This document shows positions 34,852-48,234 of a stretch of 64,000 nucleotides of DNA, piece after piece. The notes beneath the pieces are model-generated. The model saw only the letters and a list, made by a program, of their open reading frames with translations. It ran no database searches and was not told where the DNA came from. The stretch is taken from assembly GCF_030551755.1 (NCBI RefSeq), contig NZ_JAUPEC010000011.1, positions 1 through 64,000 on the forward strand, written 5' to 3'. Positions within the stretch are counted from its first letter, which is position 1. Every line of letters starts with the position of its first letter. A program made the position numbers and the translations under genes. Origin of the DNA: Pseudocolwellia sp. AS88 (GTDB lineage Bacteria; Pseudomonadota; Gammaproteobacteria; Enterobacterales; Alteromonadaceae).

Positions 34852-35263
34852 TGATCTTACTAAGAAGTTATTCACAGATTTACCAAAATAAAACATGTAA
34901 TGTGTATAACTCTGTGATCAAGCTATTATTTTCTTATTATTATTCAGTGTATATAAATAAAACTTATTCTCCTTGTGGATAACAGGCGCTTTTGATCATA
35001 GGTTTAAAGTTAAATGATCCAAGGTTGTAAACAAGCTTTATAGTAGTCTAAGTAATTGAAATTAAATCTATAAAAGTACTTATCAACAGAAAAAAGGATC
35101 CTTAATAAGTAATAACAACAAGATCTTTAAAAAGATCTTGTATATATTTAAGAGGATCATACTAAGATCTTTTTCGGTATTTGATCATTCCCCTCCTCTC
35201 AAAAACAAGCTAAAATACGCTCCCTAATTTAAAAAGATCATTAATCTAAAGGTTAAAAAATTT
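34852..35263. other. oriC: chromosomal replication origin oriC
   Basis: The 412 bp gene-free gap between mioC and mnmG has DnaA boxes TTATTCACA (34868-34876, +), TTATACACA (34901-34909, -), TTATCCACA (34974-34982, -) and a weaker TTATCAACA (35080-35088, +). It has about ten GATC sites, among them AGATCTTTAAAAAGATCTTG around 35130 and GATCTTTTTC near 35166, which resemble the AT-rich 13-mers with leading GATC at the mnmG side of E. coli oriC. Position, boxes and Dam-site density agree. The gap contains nothing protein-coding. Confidence 0.92.
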
Positions 35264-37153
35264 ATGTGGTATCAAGAAACTTATGACGTGATTGTTGTTG
35301 GTGGTGGACACGCCGGAACAGAAGCTTGTTTAGCTGCTGCACGTATGGGTTGTAAGACATTATTGTTAACTCATAATATTGACACTTTAGGACAAATGTC
35401 ATGTAACCCAGCAATTGGTGGTATTGGCAAAGGTCATCTTGTTAAAGAAATTGATGCTTTAGGTGGATTAATGGCTACAGCGACAGATCATGCTGCCATT
35501 CAATTTAGAACTCTAAACGCAAGTAAAGGCCCAGCAGTAAGAGCAACTAGAGCTCAAGCAGATCGATTATTGTATAAATCTTTTGTTAGAAACACTTTAG
35601 AGAACCATGAAAACTTAACTATTTTTCAACAACCTTGTGACGATCTTATTCTAGAAAACGATGTTGTAGTCGGTGTTTCAACACAAATGGGATTAAAGTT
35701 TAAAGCTAAATCTGTAGTTTTAACTGTAGGAACATTCTTAGCAGGCCAAATACATATTGGTTTAAATAATTACCAAGGTGGTCGCGCAGGGGATCCTGCT
35801 AGTGTTAACTTAGCTAAAAGCTTAAGAGACATGCCATTTAGGATCGATCGTTTAAAAACAGGAACACCGCCAAGATTAGATGCTAGAAGTTTAGACTTTT
35901 CTGTAATGCAAGAACAACCAGGTGACGATCCTAGACCTGTATTTTCATATATGGGAAATAGATCTCAACATCCTGAGCAGATCTCTTGTTTTATCACACA
36001 TACAAATATTAAAACGCATGACATCATTCGTGGAGGTTTAGATCGTTCTCCAATGTACACAGGTGTTATTGAAGGAATTGGACCAAGATATTGTCCATCT
36101 ATCGAAGATAAGATCCATCGTTTTGCTGATAAAGACTCACATCAAATCTTTGTTGAGCCGGAAGGTTTAACAACTCATGAAATTTACCCTAATGGTATTT
36201 CAACAAGTTTACCATTTGATGTACAAATGGACTTAGTAAGATCAATTGTAGGTTTTGAAAATGCTCACATTACAAGACCAGGTTATGCTATTGAATATGA
36301 CTACTTTGATCCTAGAGATTTAAAACAAACTCTTGAAAGTAAATTTATTAATAACTTATATTTTGCTGGTCAAATAAACGGAACAACAGGATATGAAGAA
36401 GCTGGTGCTCAAGGCTTAATAGCAGCAACCAATGCAGCAGCACGTGTTCAAGGCAAAGAAGAACTTATTTTAGGTCGTGATGAAGCATACATGGGTGTAC
36501 TCATTGATGACTTAGCAACATTAGGTACTAAAGAACCTTATAGAATGTTTACCTCTCGTGCTGAATACAGATTATTACTTAGAGAAGATAACGCTGATAT
36601 CCGCTTAACTGAAAAAGGTTACAAACTTGGATTAGTCGATGAGGCTCGTTGGAAACGTTTTAATGAAAAAATGGAAAATGTTGAGTTAGAACGTCAGCGT
36701 TTGAAAACTACATGGATCCATAAAGATCATGCAGCAGTAAATGATATTAACCCACTATTGAAAACGCCTATTAGTAGAGAAAATAGCTTAGAAGATTTAA
36801 TTCGTCGTCCAGAAGTTACTTATGATGACCTAATGAGTATTGAAAGCTTAGGACCAAAATTACACGATGTACAAGCTGCTGAACAAGTAGAAATACAAAT
36901 AAAATATGCAGGCTATATTGATCGCCAGTTAGAAGAAATAGCGAAAAAGAAAAAACATGAGCTGACTTTGATCCCACATGATTTTGATTTTTCACAAATA
37001 TCAGGCTTATCAAATGAAGTTATTGCAAAACTAACAGATACTAGACCTGAAACTATTGGTAAAGCATCGCGAATTTCAGGTATTACTCCTGCCGCAATTT
37101 CGTTATTATTAGTTTATCTTAAAAAGCATGGTTTATTACGTAAATCAGCTTAA
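35264..37153 (+). CDS. mnmG: tRNA uridine-5-carboxymethylaminomethyl synthesis enzyme MnmG (GidA)
   Basis: MnmG (629 aa) is the FAD enzyme that pairs with MnmE. The N-terminal FAD motif [44 protein letters not shown], the [10 protein letters not shown] loop, and [16 protein letters not shown] are all intact; the helical C-terminal domain binds MnmE and tRNA. It is the first gene right of oriC. The coding region contains many GATC sites, as expected for SeqA-bound sequence near the origin. Confidence 0.98.
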   Translation: MWYQETYDVIVVGGGHAGTEACLAAARMGCKTLLLTHNIDTLGQMSCNPAIGGIGKGHLVKEIDALGGLMATATDHAAIQFRTLNASKGPAVRATRAQADRLLYKSFVRNTLENHENLTIFQQPCDDLILENDVVVGVSTQMGLKFKAKSVVLTVGTFLAGQIHIGLNNYQGGRAGDPASVNLAKSLRDMPFRIDRLKTGTPPRLDARSLDFSVMQEQPGDDPRPVFSYMGNRSQHPEQISCFITHTNIKTHDIIRGGLDRSPMYTGVIEGIGPRYCPSIEDKIHRFADKDSHQIFVEPEGLTTHEIYPNGISTSLPFDVQMDLVRSIVGFENAHITRPGYAIEYDYFDPRDLKQTLESKFINNLYFAGQINGTTGYEEAGAQGLIAATNAAARVQGKEELILGRDEAYMGVLIDDLATLGTKEPYRMFTSRAEYRLLLREDNADIRLTEKGYKLGLVDEARWKRFNEKMENVELERQRLKTTWIHKDHAAVNDINPLLKTPISRENSLEDLIRRPEVTYDDLMSIESLGPKLHDVQAAEQVEIQIKYAGYIDRQLEEIAKKKKHELTLIPHDFDFSQISGLSNEVIAKLTDTRPETIGKASRISGITPAAISLLLVYLKKHGLLRKSA

Positions 37154-37183
37154 TCTTTAATCAAAAGAGCCAGTAATTTACTC

Positions 37184-37810
37184 ATGTTAACTGATAAATT
37201 AAATACACTACTTAAAGAAACCGAATTACAGCTCACTAATCAACAAGTAATTTTACTTGTTGATTATGTAGAATTACTAAATAAATGGAATAAAACTTAT
37301 AACTTAACATCTATTCGTGATCCTCAAGATATGATTGTAAAACATATTATGGATAGCTTAATGATTGGCCCTCTTCTAGAAGGCCAACATTTTATAGATG
37401 TAGGAACAGGACCTGGACTACCAGGTATTCCATTAGCTATCGCATATCCAGATAAAGAATTTGTTTTATTAGATAGCTTAGGTAAACGTATTACCTTTCT
37501 TAAACAAGTTACTTATCAACTATCCCTTAAAAATGTAACACCTGTACAAGCTCGAGTTGAAAAGTACGAGCCTGAAAAACCATTTGATGGTGTATTAAGT
37601 AGAGCATTTTCTTCACTTAATGATATGGTTACTTGGTGTGATCATTTAGTCACTAAAGATCATGGAAAGTTCTTAGCATTAAAAGGACAATTTCCAACAG
37701 ACGAAATTGACAATTTACCTAGCAATGTAACAATGATAAAAAGTCATACTATAATTGTTCCTCAGTTAAATGCTGAAAGACATTTAATTGAATTAGTTAA
37801 AATACAATAA
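37184..37810 (+). CDS. rsmG: 16S rRNA (guanine-527-N7)-methyltransferase RsmG (GidB)
   Basis: RsmG (208 aa) methylates G527 of 16S rRNA. It contains the characteristic [21 protein letters not shown] motif and the SAM-binding [20 protein letters not shown] motif, followed by [12 protein letters not shown]. It lies 30 bp after mnmG and 31 bp before parA, the classic gidA-gidB-parA-parB order. Confidence 0.97.
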   Translation: MLTDKLNTLLKETELQLTNQQVILLVDYVELLNKWNKTYNLTSIRDPQDMIVKHIMDSLMIGPLLEGQHFIDVGTGPGLPGIPLAIAYPDKEFVLLDSLGKRITFLKQVTYQLSLKNVTPVQARVEKYEPEKPFDGVLSRAFSSLNDMVTWCDHLVTKDHGKFLALKGQFPTDEIDNLPSNVTMIKSHTIIVPQLNAERHLIELVKIQ

Positions 37811-37841
37811 AATATTGTAAACGAGAATATTCGAGGGAATT

Positions 37842-38636
37842 GTGGGAAAAATAATTGCTGTAGCTAATCAAAAAGGTGGAGTTGGTAAAACAACAACTTC
37901 AGTGAATCTAGCTGCATCCTTGGCTGCAACTAAAAGAAAAGTACTACTTATCGATCTTGATCCTCAAGGTAATGCTTCTATGGCAAGTGGTGTCGATAAA
38001 TATGATGCCCCTGCCACATGTTACGAATTACTTGTAGATGAAAAACCTTTCGAAGAAGTTGTTATTACAGAAACAACAGGTCTTTATCATCTTATAGCAG
38101 CAAATGCTGACGTAACTGCTGTTGAAATTAAGCTCATGGAAGTTTATTCAAGGGAGCAACGTTTAAAAAGAGCATTAGCAAAAGTTAAAAATGATTATGA
38201 ATACATTATTATTGACTGCCCTCCTTCATTAAACATGCTTACCGTTAATGCAATGACTGCTGCTGACTCAGTTTTAGTTCCTATGCAGTGTGAATATTAT
38301 GCATTAGAAGGACTAACAGCATTAATGGATACAATCTCACAACTTACTTCTGTAGTTAATGGCAACCTTCATATAGAAGGAATTCTTCGTACCATGTATG
38401 ATCCAAGAAATCGATTAGCGAATGATGTATCGGAACAGCTTAAACGTCATTTTGGCGATAAAGTTTATAGAACCGTGATCCCAAGAAACGTTCGTTTAGC
38501 TGAAGCTCCAAGTTTTGGCTCACCAGCAATGTATTACGATAAATCGTCAACAGGTGCTAAAGCATATCTAGCATTAGCGGGCGAAATATTACGTAAAAAT
38601 GAAAAGAAAGCTAACAAAGAAACCGTAACAAGTTAA
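37842..38636 (+). CDS. parA: chromosome-partitioning ATPase ParA (Soj)
   Basis: ParA (264 aa) has the deviant Walker A QKGGVGKTTTSVNLAASLA, the A' motif LLIDLDPQGNAS and the Walker B IIIDCPPSLNMLTVNAM, with no N-terminal HTH, as for chromosomal Soj-type proteins. It drives segregation of ParB-parS complexes. The start is GTG with GAGGGAA upstream. parB follows by 15 bp, and parS sites are found in recF. Confidence 0.97.
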   Translation: MGKIIAVANQKGGVGKTTTSVNLAASLAATKRKVLLIDLDPQGNASMASGVDKYDAPATCYELLVDEKPFEEVVITETTGLYHLIAANADVTAVEIKLMEVYSREQRLKRALAKVKNDYEYIIIDCPPSLNMLTVNAMTAADSVLVPMQCEYYALEGLTALMDTISQLTSVVNGNLHIEGILRTMYDPRNRLANDVSEQLKRHFGDKVYRTVIPRNVRLAEAPSFGSPAMYYDKSSTGAKAYLALAGEILRKNEKKANKETVTS

Positions 38637-38651
38637 CATTCAAGGAAAACT

Positions 38652-39530
38652 ATGAGTCCAACTAAACGCAGAGGACTAGGCCGAGGTCTAGACGCCCTTT
38701 TAACATCAGTACCTAAAGACTCATCTGACAATTCTTCAGCGGATTCACAACAAAGTGAGCTTCAAAAACTTCCCATTGAACAATTACAGCCTGGTAAATA
38801 TCAACCACGTAAAGATATGTCTAATGACGCACTAATTGAATTATCAAATTCAATTAAGTCGCAAGGTATTATCCAACCAATTGTAGTTCGACAAACAGAT
38901 AACGAAGAATATGAAATTATAGCGGGTGAAAGACGTTGGCGCGCTGCTCAACTTGCAGGATTAGATTTAGTTCCTTGTTTAGTTAAAGATGTGCCAGATG
39001 AATCCGCTGTTGCTATGGCATTGATTGAGAATATTCAACGGGAAGATCTTAATGCAATGGAAGAAGCGATTGCATTAGAAAGACTATTAATAGAATTTGA
39101 ACTTACTCACCAAGAAGTTGCTGATGTTGTTGGTAAATCAAGAACAACGGTCAGTAACTTATTACGTTTAAATAATTTAAATAGTGAAGTGAAAACTTTT
39201 CTAGAACACGGTGATATTGAAATGGGCCATGCTCGTGCTTTATTAGGTCTCTCTGATGAAGAACAAAACAATACAGCAAGAATTGTGGTTGCCAAAGAAT
39301 TAACTGTTAGAGAAACGGAAGCTTTAATTAAGAAGCTTCAAGAACCGGCCAAAGAAGAGAAAGTAAAAGAAATAGATCCTGATACTCAATCTTTAGAACA
39401 AAATTTGTCAGAAAAAATTGGTTCACAAGTCTCTATTAGCCACAATAAAAAAGGCAAAGGAAAACTTGTTATTTCATATACCAACTTAGAAGAACTTGAT
39501 GGCATAATTGCAAAATTTGGTAAGGAATGA
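38652..39530 (+). CDS. parB: chromosome-partitioning protein ParB (Spo0J)
   Basis: ParB (292 aa) starts with the ParA-stimulating tail SPTKRRGLGRGLDALL, then the CTPase/ParB fold (LPIEQLQPGKYQPRKDM, IVVRQT, EIIAGERRWRAAQLAGL with the GERR box, IENIQREDLNAMEEA), the helix-turn-helix (HQEVADVVGKSRTTVSNLLRLNNL) and a dimerisation domain. It loads at parS. Its probable sites lie in recF (26437 and 27070). Confidence 0.97.
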   Translation: MSPTKRRGLGRGLDALLTSVPKDSSDNSSADSQQSELQKLPIEQLQPGKYQPRKDMSNDALIELSNSIKSQGIIQPIVVRQTDNEEYEIIAGERRWRAAQLAGLDLVPCLVKDVPDESAVAMALIENIQREDLNAMEEAIALERLLIEFELTHQEVADVVGKSRTTVSNLLRLNNLNSEVKTFLEHGDIEMGHARALLGLSDEEQNNTARIVVAKELTVRETEALIKKLQEPAKEEKVKEIDPDTQSLEQNLSEKIGSQVSISHNKKGKGKLVISYTNLEELDGIIAKFGKE

Positions 39531-39614
39531 AAACTTTTATAGTGCCTTACAACTAGGCAATATTAAAAATGAAATATTTTGCACAATAATAGAGCTAGAT
39601 AAGCCCTATTTTGT

Positions 39615-39642
39615 TGCAATAAAAGAGTAATTAAGTATACTT
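39615..39642 (+). promoter_or_regulatory. probable promoter of the atp operon
   Basis: TTGCAA (39615-39620), a 16 bp spacer and TATACT (39637-39642), followed by TGCGC, lie about 75 bp upstream of atpI in the parB-atpI gap. Confidence 0.6.
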
Positions 39643-39717
39643 GCGCAGACTTTTTGGCATTTAAAGTAATTACTTTAAATGTTTATGTGAAATACGAATG
39701 TTTTAGTAGGAGTTCTA

Positions 39718-40110
39718 GTGAGCCTTTTTGCAGAAAATGAGCTATCTAAAATAGGACTACGAATAGCATTCAAGCAAATATTGATAACTTGTATTGTTGT
39801 AATATGTTTCACATTAGGTATTTATTTTATATGGGATATAAGTTCCGCTAAATCAGCATTAATAGGCGGTTTAATTGGAATAATACCTAATATAATTTTT
39901 GCACTGAAAGCATTTAGATATGCTGGTGCAAGATCAGCTAGAAAAGTGGTTGATTCCTTTTTTAGTGGCGTAAAAATAAAGATGGTATTAACGGCAATTT
40001 TATTTTCACTAGCCTTTAAGTTTTTAGTGATACAGCCGCTGCCTTTATTTGGCATGTTTTGTTTAGTAATGGTTATGCCGTTGCTACAACCAATTATAAA
40101 TAAACAATAA
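39718..40110 (+). CDS. atpI: ATP synthase protein I (AtpI)
   Basis: This 130 aa membrane protein has four hydrophobic segments (around 20-40, 43-62, 80-98 and 100-122) and the AtpI feature GGLIGIIPNIIFALKAFRYAGA. AtpI helps assemble the c-ring but is not part of the enzyme. The start is GTG, with TAGGAG eight bases upstream. It heads the atp operon. Confidence 0.88.
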   Translation: MSLFAENELSKIGLRIAFKQILITCIVVICFTLGIYFIWDISSAKSALIGGLIGIIPNIIFALKAFRYAGARSARKVVDSFFSGVKIKMVLTAILFSLAFKFLVIQPLPLFGMFCLVMVMPLLQPIINKQ

Positions 40111-40147
40111 TTGGCATAGTTTTTTTAAACTTTAATCATTAGGGTAA

Positions 40148-40924
<777 letters not shown>

Positions 40925-40926
40925 CT

Positions 40927-40965
40927 CTTCGGGACTGAGTTAGAACGACAATAGTCGGGCCGAAG
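40927..40965 (+). other. hairpin in the atpB-atpE leader
   Basis: CTTCGG (40927-40932) pairs with CCGAAG (40960-40965) directly after the atpB stop, and the 75 bp that follow up to the atpE GGAG site are U/A-rich. Such a stem plus an open leader could stabilise or boost the atpE message, which must be translated at about tenfold excess. Confidence 0.4.
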
Positions 40966-41029
40966 GGTTTAGGGCAGGAAGCCCGTAAAACAAATTACAA
41001 ATTTCAACTTTAAACTTTAACTTAAATAA

Positions 41030-41263
<234 letters not shown>

Positions 41264-41310
41264 TTTTCTTTAAGTTGTTTTTTACGCGAATTAAAATAGG
41301 AGATACATAA

Positions 41311-41781
41311 ATGAATCTTAATATGACCTTAGTTGGTGAATTAATCGCATTTATCGTATTTGTAATTTTTTGTATGAAGTTTGTATGGCCACCACTTATT
41401 GGTGCTATAGAAGCACGTCAAGCAACTATTGCTGACGGACTTGCTGCTTCAGATCGTGCTGCGAAAGAACTTGAGCTTGCTCAAGAGAAAGCCACAGCAC
41501 AACTAAAAGAAGCGAAAGCTCAAGCTGCTGAAATTATTGAAGCTGCGAAGAAGCGTGAAGTTCTTTTAGTAGAAGAAGCTGCAGTTAAAGCCCAAGCTGA
41601 GAAAGAAAAAATCTTAGCAGCAGGACATGCAGAAATAGAAACAGAACGTAATCAAGCAAAAGAAGAACTACGTCAACAGGTTGCAGTTTTAGCTGTAGCT
41701 GGCGCAGAGAAAATTCTTGAGCGTTCAATCGATGCCGCTGCACATAGCGACATTTTAGATAAACTTGTAGCTGAACTTTAA
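41311..41781 (+). CDS. atpF: F1Fo ATP synthase subunit b
   Basis: Subunit b (156 aa) has one N-terminal membrane helix ([23 protein letters not shown]) and a long, charged helix rich in A, E, K and Q that dimerises as the peripheral stalk. Same length as E. coli subunit b. Followed by atpH after 14 bp. Confidence 0.97.
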   Translation: MNLNMTLVGELIAFIVFVIFCMKFVWPPLIGAIEARQATIADGLAASDRAAKELELAQEKATAQLKEAKAQAAEIIEAAKKREVLLVEEAAVKAQAEKEKILAAGHAEIETERNQAKEELRQQVAVLAVAGAEKILERSIDAAAHSDILDKLVAEL

Positions 41782-41795
41782 GAGGGATAGAGCTT

Positions 41796-42329
41796 ATGTC
41801 TGAATTGACAACCGTTGCTCGTCCCTACGCTAAAGCAGCGTTCGATTTTGCTGTTGAAGCAAATACAATAGATAACTGGTTATCTATGTTAGTATTTGCT
41901 GCAGAAGTTTCAGAAAATGAAACGATTAAAAACTACCTTTCAGGTGGTGTTTCTGCAGATCAAGCCACAGACTTATTTTTAAAAGTTTGTGAAGATCAAT
42001 TAGACAGTAATGGCCAAAACTTAATTAAAGTAATGGCAGAAAATGAACGTTTGTTGGTACTACCACAAGTTCTTGTTCAATTTAGCGCTTTAAAAGCTGA
42101 ATATGAAAAAGAAATTACTGTGGATGTAACATCTGCTGTTGAATTAGTAGCGGATCAAGTAACTACATTAAGTGCCGCGCTTGAAAAGCGTTTGGCTCGA
42201 AAAGTAAAGCTCAATTGTATTGTAGACGCGAACGTGGTTTCTGGCTTAGTAATAAAAGCTGGTGACATGGTAATAGATGGTTCAGTACGAGGTAAACTGA
42301 GCCGCTTAGCAACAACAATGCAATCTTAA
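41796..42329 (+). CDS. atpH: F1Fo ATP synthase subunit delta
   Basis: Subunit delta (177 aa) caps the F1 head and binds subunit b. It starts SELTTVARPYAKAAFDFA and has the C-terminal signature GLVIKAGDMVIDGSVRGKLSRL. Lies 12 bp before atpA in the operon. Confidence 0.97.
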   Translation: MSELTTVARPYAKAAFDFAVEANTIDNWLSMLVFAAEVSENETIKNYLSGGVSADQATDLFLKVCEDQLDSNGQNLIKVMAENERLLVLPQVLVQFSALKAEYEKEITVDVTSAVELVADQVTTLSAALEKRLARKVKLNCIVDANVVSGLVIKAGDMVIDGSVRGKLSRLATTMQS

Positions 42330-42341
42330 CGGGGACAGAGC

Positions 42342-43883
42342 ATGCAACTGAATTCCACTGAAATCGCCGAACTGATTAAAAATCGTATTGAAAAGTTTGA
42401 CGTAGTTAGTGAAGCTCGTAACGAAGGTACTATCGTTTCTGTAACTGACGGTATCATTCGCATCCATGGCCTTGCAGATGTAATGCAAGGTGAGATGATC
42501 GAACTTCCTGGCAGCCGCTTCGCAATAGCGTTAAACCTAGACCGAGATTCGGTAGGTGCGGTAGTTATGGGCCCATATGCGGACCTAGCTGAAGGCGTAA
42601 AAGTTAAAAGTACTGGCCGTATATTGGAAGTACCAGTAGGACGTGGCTTATTAGGCCGCGTAGTAAACACATTAGGTGAGCCAATTGACGGAAAAGGACC
42701 TATCGAAAACGATGGTTTCTCTCCTGTTGAAGTTATGGCACCAGGTGTTATCGAACGTAAATCTGTTGACGAACCTGTACAAACAGGTATCAAGTCAATT
42801 GATGCAATGATTCCTATTGGTCGTGGTCAACGTGAACTTATCATTGGTGACCGCCAAATCGGTAAATCTGCGATTGCACTAGATGCAATCATCAATCAGA
42901 AAAACACTGGTATCAAGTGTGTATACGTAGCAATCGGTCAGAAAGCATCTACTGTAGCGAACTTAGTTCGTTCATTAGAAGAGCACGGCGCGTTAGATAA
43001 TACTATCGTTGTTGTTGCTGGTGCATCTGAAGCTGCTGCTTTACAGTACTTATCAGCTTACTCTGGTTGTACTATGGGTGAATACTTCCGTGACCGCGGT
43101 GAAGATGCGTTAATCGTATATGATGATTTGTCAAAGCAAGCAGTTGCTTACCGTCAAATTTCATTATTATTACGTCGTCCGCCAGGCCGTGAAGCTTACC
43201 CAGGTGACGTATTCTATCTTCACTCACGCTTATTAGAACGTGCTGCTCGTGTAAACGAAGCTTACGTTGAGAAATTCACTAATGGTGAAGTTAAAGGCAA
43301 AACAGGTTCTTTAACAGCATTACCAATTATTGAAACTCAAGCGGGTGATGTTTCGGCATTCGTACCAACTAACGTTATTTCAATTACCGATGGTCAGATC
43401 TTCTTAGAATCTAACCTGTTTAACTCAGGTATTCGTCCTGCTGTTAACGCTGGTATCTCTGTATCTCGTGTTGGTGGTGCTGCTCAAACGAAAATCATCA
43501 AGAAACTTGGTGGTGGTATCCGTTTAGCACTTGCACAATATGCTGAATTAGCCGCATTTGCTCAATTCGCATCTGATTTAGATGACGCGACTCGTGCTCA
43601 ATTAGAGCATGGACAACGTGTTACTGAATTGATGAAGCAAAAGCAATACAGCCCATTATCAATTGCTGAAACAGCAGTATCTTTATTTGCCGCAGAAAAA
43701 GGTTATTTAAACGATGTTGCTATTGAAAAAGTAGTTGATTTTGAAGATGCACTTCGTTCATACGTGAACAGTGATCACGCTGAGCTTATGGCTACTATCA
43801 ACGTGAAGGGTGACTATAACAAAGATATCGAAGCTGGTTTGGCTAAAGCTATTGAAGCTTTTAAAGCTACCCAAACTTGGTAA
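42342..43883 (+). CDS. atpA: F1Fo ATP synthase subunit alpha
   Basis: Subunit alpha (513 aa) carries the non-catalytic nucleotide site: [15 protein letters not shown] (P-loop, near residue 169) and the arginine finger segment [22 protein letters not shown]-terminal beta barrel and C-terminal helical domain are complete; the length equals that of E. coli alpha. Confidence 0.98.
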   Translation: MQLNSTEIAELIKNRIEKFDVVSEARNEGTIVSVTDGIIRIHGLADVMQGEMIELPGSRFAIALNLDRDSVGAVVMGPYADLAEGVKVKSTGRILEVPVGRGLLGRVVNTLGEPIDGKGPIENDGFSPVEVMAPGVIERKSVDEPVQTGIKSIDAMIPIGRGQRELIIGDRQIGKSAIALDAIINQKNTGIKCVYVAIGQKASTVANLVRSLEEHGALDNTIVVVAGASEAAALQYLSAYSGCTMGEYFRDRGEDALIVYDDLSKQAVAYRQISLLLRRPPGREAYPGDVFYLHSRLLERAARVNEAYVEKFTNGEVKGKTGSLTALPIIETQAGDVSAFVPTNVISITDGQIFLESNLFNSGIRPAVNAGISVSRVGGAAQTKIIKKLGGGIRLALAQYAELAAFAQFASDLDDATRAQLEHGQRVTELMKQKQYSPLSIAETAVSLFAAEKGYLNDVAIEKVVDFEDALRSYVNSDHAELMATINVKGDYNKDIEAGLAKAIEAFKATQTW

Positions 43884-43913
43884 TTTAGTTAACCTTTTCG
43901 CGGAGAATAAGTC

Positions 43914-44774
43914 ATGGCTGGTGGTAAAGAGATTAAATCAAAGATCGGAAGTGTAAAAAATACACAGAAGATCACCAGCGCAATGGAAATGGTTGCAGCT
44001 AGTAAAATGCGCAGAGCGCAAGATAGCATGGCTGCATCTCGTCCATACGCTGAAAATATGCGAAATGTGATCGGTCACATCGCGCTTGGTAATTTAGAGT
44101 TCAATCATCCTTATATGGTTGAACGCGAAGTTAAGCGCGTAGGTTATATCGTTGTATCAACAGACCGTGGTTTGTGTGGTGGTTTAAATATTAATTTATT
44201 TAAAAAAGTACTTGCTGATGCTGGTAAACAGCAATCAGCAGGCGCCGATGTTGAATTTGCAGTTGTAGGCTCAAAAGCTACAGCATTTTTCAACAATATG
44301 GGTGCTAAGATCACTTCACAAATTTCAGGTTTAGGTGATAGCCCATCACTTACCGATTTAATCGGTAGTGTGAAAGTTATGTTAAATGCCTACGATAATG
44401 GTGATATAGATAAGCTGTTTGTTGTGTATAACAAATTTGTTAATACAATGACGCAAAAACCGACAATCGATCAACTTTTACCTTTGCCTAAGTCAGATGA
44501 TGACGCAATTAAGCATCGCTGGGATTACATATACGAACCTGATGCTCAAGCATTGCTTGAACAACTATTAGTTCGTTATACAGAATCTCAAGTATATCAA
44601 GGTGTGGTTGAAAACCTCGCATGTGAACAAGCCGCTCGTATGGTTGCAATGAAAGCTGCAACAGATAATGCGGGTGACTTAATTGATGATTTACAATTGG
44701 TATATAACAAAGCTCGTCAAGCAAGTATTACTCAAGAATTGGGTGAGATTTGTGCAGGTGCAGCAGCGGTATAA
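43914..44774 (+). CDS. atpG: F1Fo ATP synthase subunit gamma
   Basis: Gamma (286 aa) is the rotating central shaft. The N-terminal helix [32 protein letters not shown], the [15 protein letters not shown] core and the C-terminal helix [39 protein letters not shown] are diagnostic. Confidence 0.98.
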   Translation: MAGGKEIKSKIGSVKNTQKITSAMEMVAASKMRRAQDSMAASRPYAENMRNVIGHIALGNLEFNHPYMVEREVKRVGYIVVSTDRGLCGGLNINLFKKVLADAGKQQSAGADVEFAVVGSKATAFFNNMGAKITSQISGLGDSPSLTDLIGSVKVMLNAYDNGDIDKLFVVYNKFVNTMTQKPTIDQLLPLPKSDDDAIKHRWDYIYEPDAQALLEQLLVRYTESQVYQGVVENLACEQAARMVAMKAATDNAGDLIDDLQLVYNKARQASITQELGEICAGAAAV

Positions 44775-44808
44775 GCAAAGGTTCTTTGTTTATTTTATTA
44801 GTAAATAA

Positions 44809-46218
<1,410 letters not shown>

Positions 46219-46285
46219 TGAAGGCTGGCGACTAATTAGTTAAGTAAATTACTTATTTAAACTAGTCGCCCATTTGGAGGTCAAC

Positions 46286-46702
46286 ATGGCAATACTTTCT
46301 GTAAATCTTAATGTAGTAAGTGCTGAAGAAAGCTTATTTTCTGGCAGTATTGAATCATTACAGATCACAGGTAGCGAAGGTGAATTAGGTATTATGCCTG
46401 GTCACGCACCTTTGCTGACCTCACTAAAACCTGGTATGGCAAGAATCGTTAAGAAAGGTGGTGAAGAAGAAATCATCTACTTATCTGGCGGTATGCTTGA
46501 GGTTCAGCCAAATAACGTTACAGTACTAGCTGATTCAGCTATACGTGGCGGTGACTTGGATGAAGAAGCCGCATTACAAGCTAAAGAAAGAGCTGAACAG
46601 CACTTAAATGATCATGGCGGTGACGTCGATTATGCTGAAGCTGCATCTGAATTAGCTCGTGCGGTAGCACAATTACGTGTAATTCAGGCTTCAAGTAAAT
46701 AA
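46286..46702 (+). CDS. atpC: F1Fo ATP synthase subunit epsilon
   Basis: Epsilon (138 aa) has the N-terminal beta sandwich ([37 protein letters not shown]) and a C-terminal helical hairpin that inhibits hydrolysis. The frame opens at a TTG 12 bp upstream (46274), but that TTG is part of the GGAGG Shine-Dalgarno of the ATG at 46286. Last gene of the atp operon, followed by a strong terminator. Confidence 0.96.
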   Translation: MAILSVNLNVVSAEESLFSGSIESLQITGSEGELGIMPGHAPLLTSLKPGMARIVKKGGEEEIIYLSGGMLEVQPNNVTVLADSAIRGGDLDEEAALQAKERAEQHLNDHGGDVDYAEAASELARAVAQLRVIQASSK

Positions 46703-46736
46703 CAGTTTAAGCTTAAACACTAAGTTTTAGTGATAC

Positions 46737-46777
46737 AAAAAGCGACCTTTACGTTAAGTAATTGGTCGCTTTTTTTA
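46737..46777 (+). terminator. intrinsic terminator of the atp operon
   Basis: AAAAAGCGACC and GGTCGCTTTTT pair around a 17 nt loop and are followed by T residues, 35 bp after atpC. Confidence 0.9.
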
Positions 46778-46834
46778 TGGAAAAATAGTTACAATAAGCA
46801 CAATATATCTTCAATCAGATAATGGAAATCAAAA

Positions 46835-48208
46835 ATGTCACTTTCAGTCGTAATCTTAGCCGCGGGTAAAGGCACTCGTATGCGTTCTACTCTTCCTAAA
46901 GTTTTGCACCCTGTAGCTAACAAACCTATGGTCAATCATGTTATTGATGCAGCAAGACAAGTTAATGCTGAAAATACCTATTTAGTTTATGGATTTGGTG
47001 GCGATGTATTAAAAGAAAAAGTGCTGGGTGATGATTTAACTTTTGTTGAACAGAAAGAACAGTTAGGTACAGGACATGCTGTAGATATGGCTTCGCCTTA
47101 TTTGAAAGATGATGAAGATGTATTAGTACTATACGGAGATGTTCCTCTAACTAAAGTATCAACGTTAAATCGACTACTTGAAGCGAAACCTGCTAACGGA
47201 ATGTCACTATTAACGGTTCATCTTGCTAACCCTAATGGTTACGGTCGTATTATGCGTGAAGCATCTAGTGATAATAAAGGCAGTGTTGTTGGTATTGTTG
47301 AACAAAAAGATGCAAGTGCTGAACAGTTATTAATTAACGAGTGTAATACAGGTATTTTGCTTGCTAATGGTGGCGATTTAAAAAGATGGTTATCAAACCT
47401 GTCAAACGATAATGCTCAAGGTGAATATTACCTAACTGATATTATTGCTGCTGCCCATAAAGAAGGTAAAGAAATCGCTACAGCGCATCCTGACAGAGAA
47501 ATTGAAGTTGAAGGCGCTAACAATAGAGTTCAACTTGCCTCATTAGAAAGAGCATATCAATATAGACAAGCAGAAGAGTTAATGATCGCCGGCGCAAGTA
47601 TACTTGATCCAAACCGTATCGATATACGTGGTGAAGTAACTGTTGGGCAAGAAATTATCATAGATGTAAACTGTATTTTTGAAGGTAAAGTTACTATTGC
47701 TGATGGCGCTAAAATCGGCGCGAACTGTATTATTATCGATAGTACTATAGGTAAAAATGCAGAGATCAAACCTAACTCAATTATCGAAGGTGCGGTAATT
47801 GGTGAAAATGCTTCAGCGGGTCCATTTGCTAGAATCCGTCCAGGTTCAGTACTTAAAAATGATGCCCATATTGGTAACTTTGTTGAAATGAAAAAATCTA
47901 CATTAGGCGAAGGTTCTAAAGCGGGACATTTAACCTACTTGGGTGATACCGAAATAGGTAAAAACTCAAATATAGGTGCAGGTACAATTACGTGTAATTA
48001 CGATGGCGTAAATAAATCTAAAACTATTATTGGTGATAACGCCTTTATTGGTTCTAATGCATCAATCGTTGCACCTGTTACTATCGGTAATATGGCTACA
48101 ACAGCAGCGGGTTCAACTATTGTTAAAAATGTAGAAGATAATGACCTAGCTGTAGCTCGTGGCAAACAAAGTAATATTAGTGGTTGGAGACGACCAACTA
48201 AAAAATAA
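46835..48208 (+). CDS. glmU: bifunctional UDP-GlcNAc pyrophosphorylase / GlcN-1-P acetyltransferase
   Basis: GlmU (457 aa) makes UDP-GlcNAc for peptidoglycan and LPS. The N-terminal uridylyltransferase has [34 protein letters not shown] and YGDVPL; the C-terminal half is a left-handed beta helix with the acetyltransferase segments [36 protein letters not shown]. It shares its pathway with glmS, encoded 3 kb downstream. Confidence 0.98.
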   Translation: MSLSVVILAAGKGTRMRSTLPKVLHPVANKPMVNHVIDAARQVNAENTYLVYGFGGDVLKEKVLGDDLTFVEQKEQLGTGHAVDMASPYLKDDEDVLVLYGDVPLTKVSTLNRLLEAKPANGMSLLTVHLANPNGYGRIMREASSDNKGSVVGIVEQKDASAEQLLINECNTGILLANGGDLKRWLSNLSNDNAQGEYYLTDIIAAAHKEGKEIATAHPDREIEVEGANNRVQLASLERAYQYRQAEELMIAGASILDPNRIDIRGEVTVGQEIIIDVNCIFEGKVTIADGAKIGANCIIIDSTIGKNAEIKPNSIIEGAVIGENASAGPFARIRPGSVLKNDAHIGNFVEMKKSTLGEGSKAGHLTYLGDTEIGKNSNIGAGTITCNYDGVNKSKTIIGDNAFIGSNASIVAPVTIGNMATTAAGSTIVKNVEDNDLAVARGKQSNISGWRRPTKK

Positions 48209-48234
48209 TAATAAACATCGGATAAGGATATTAG

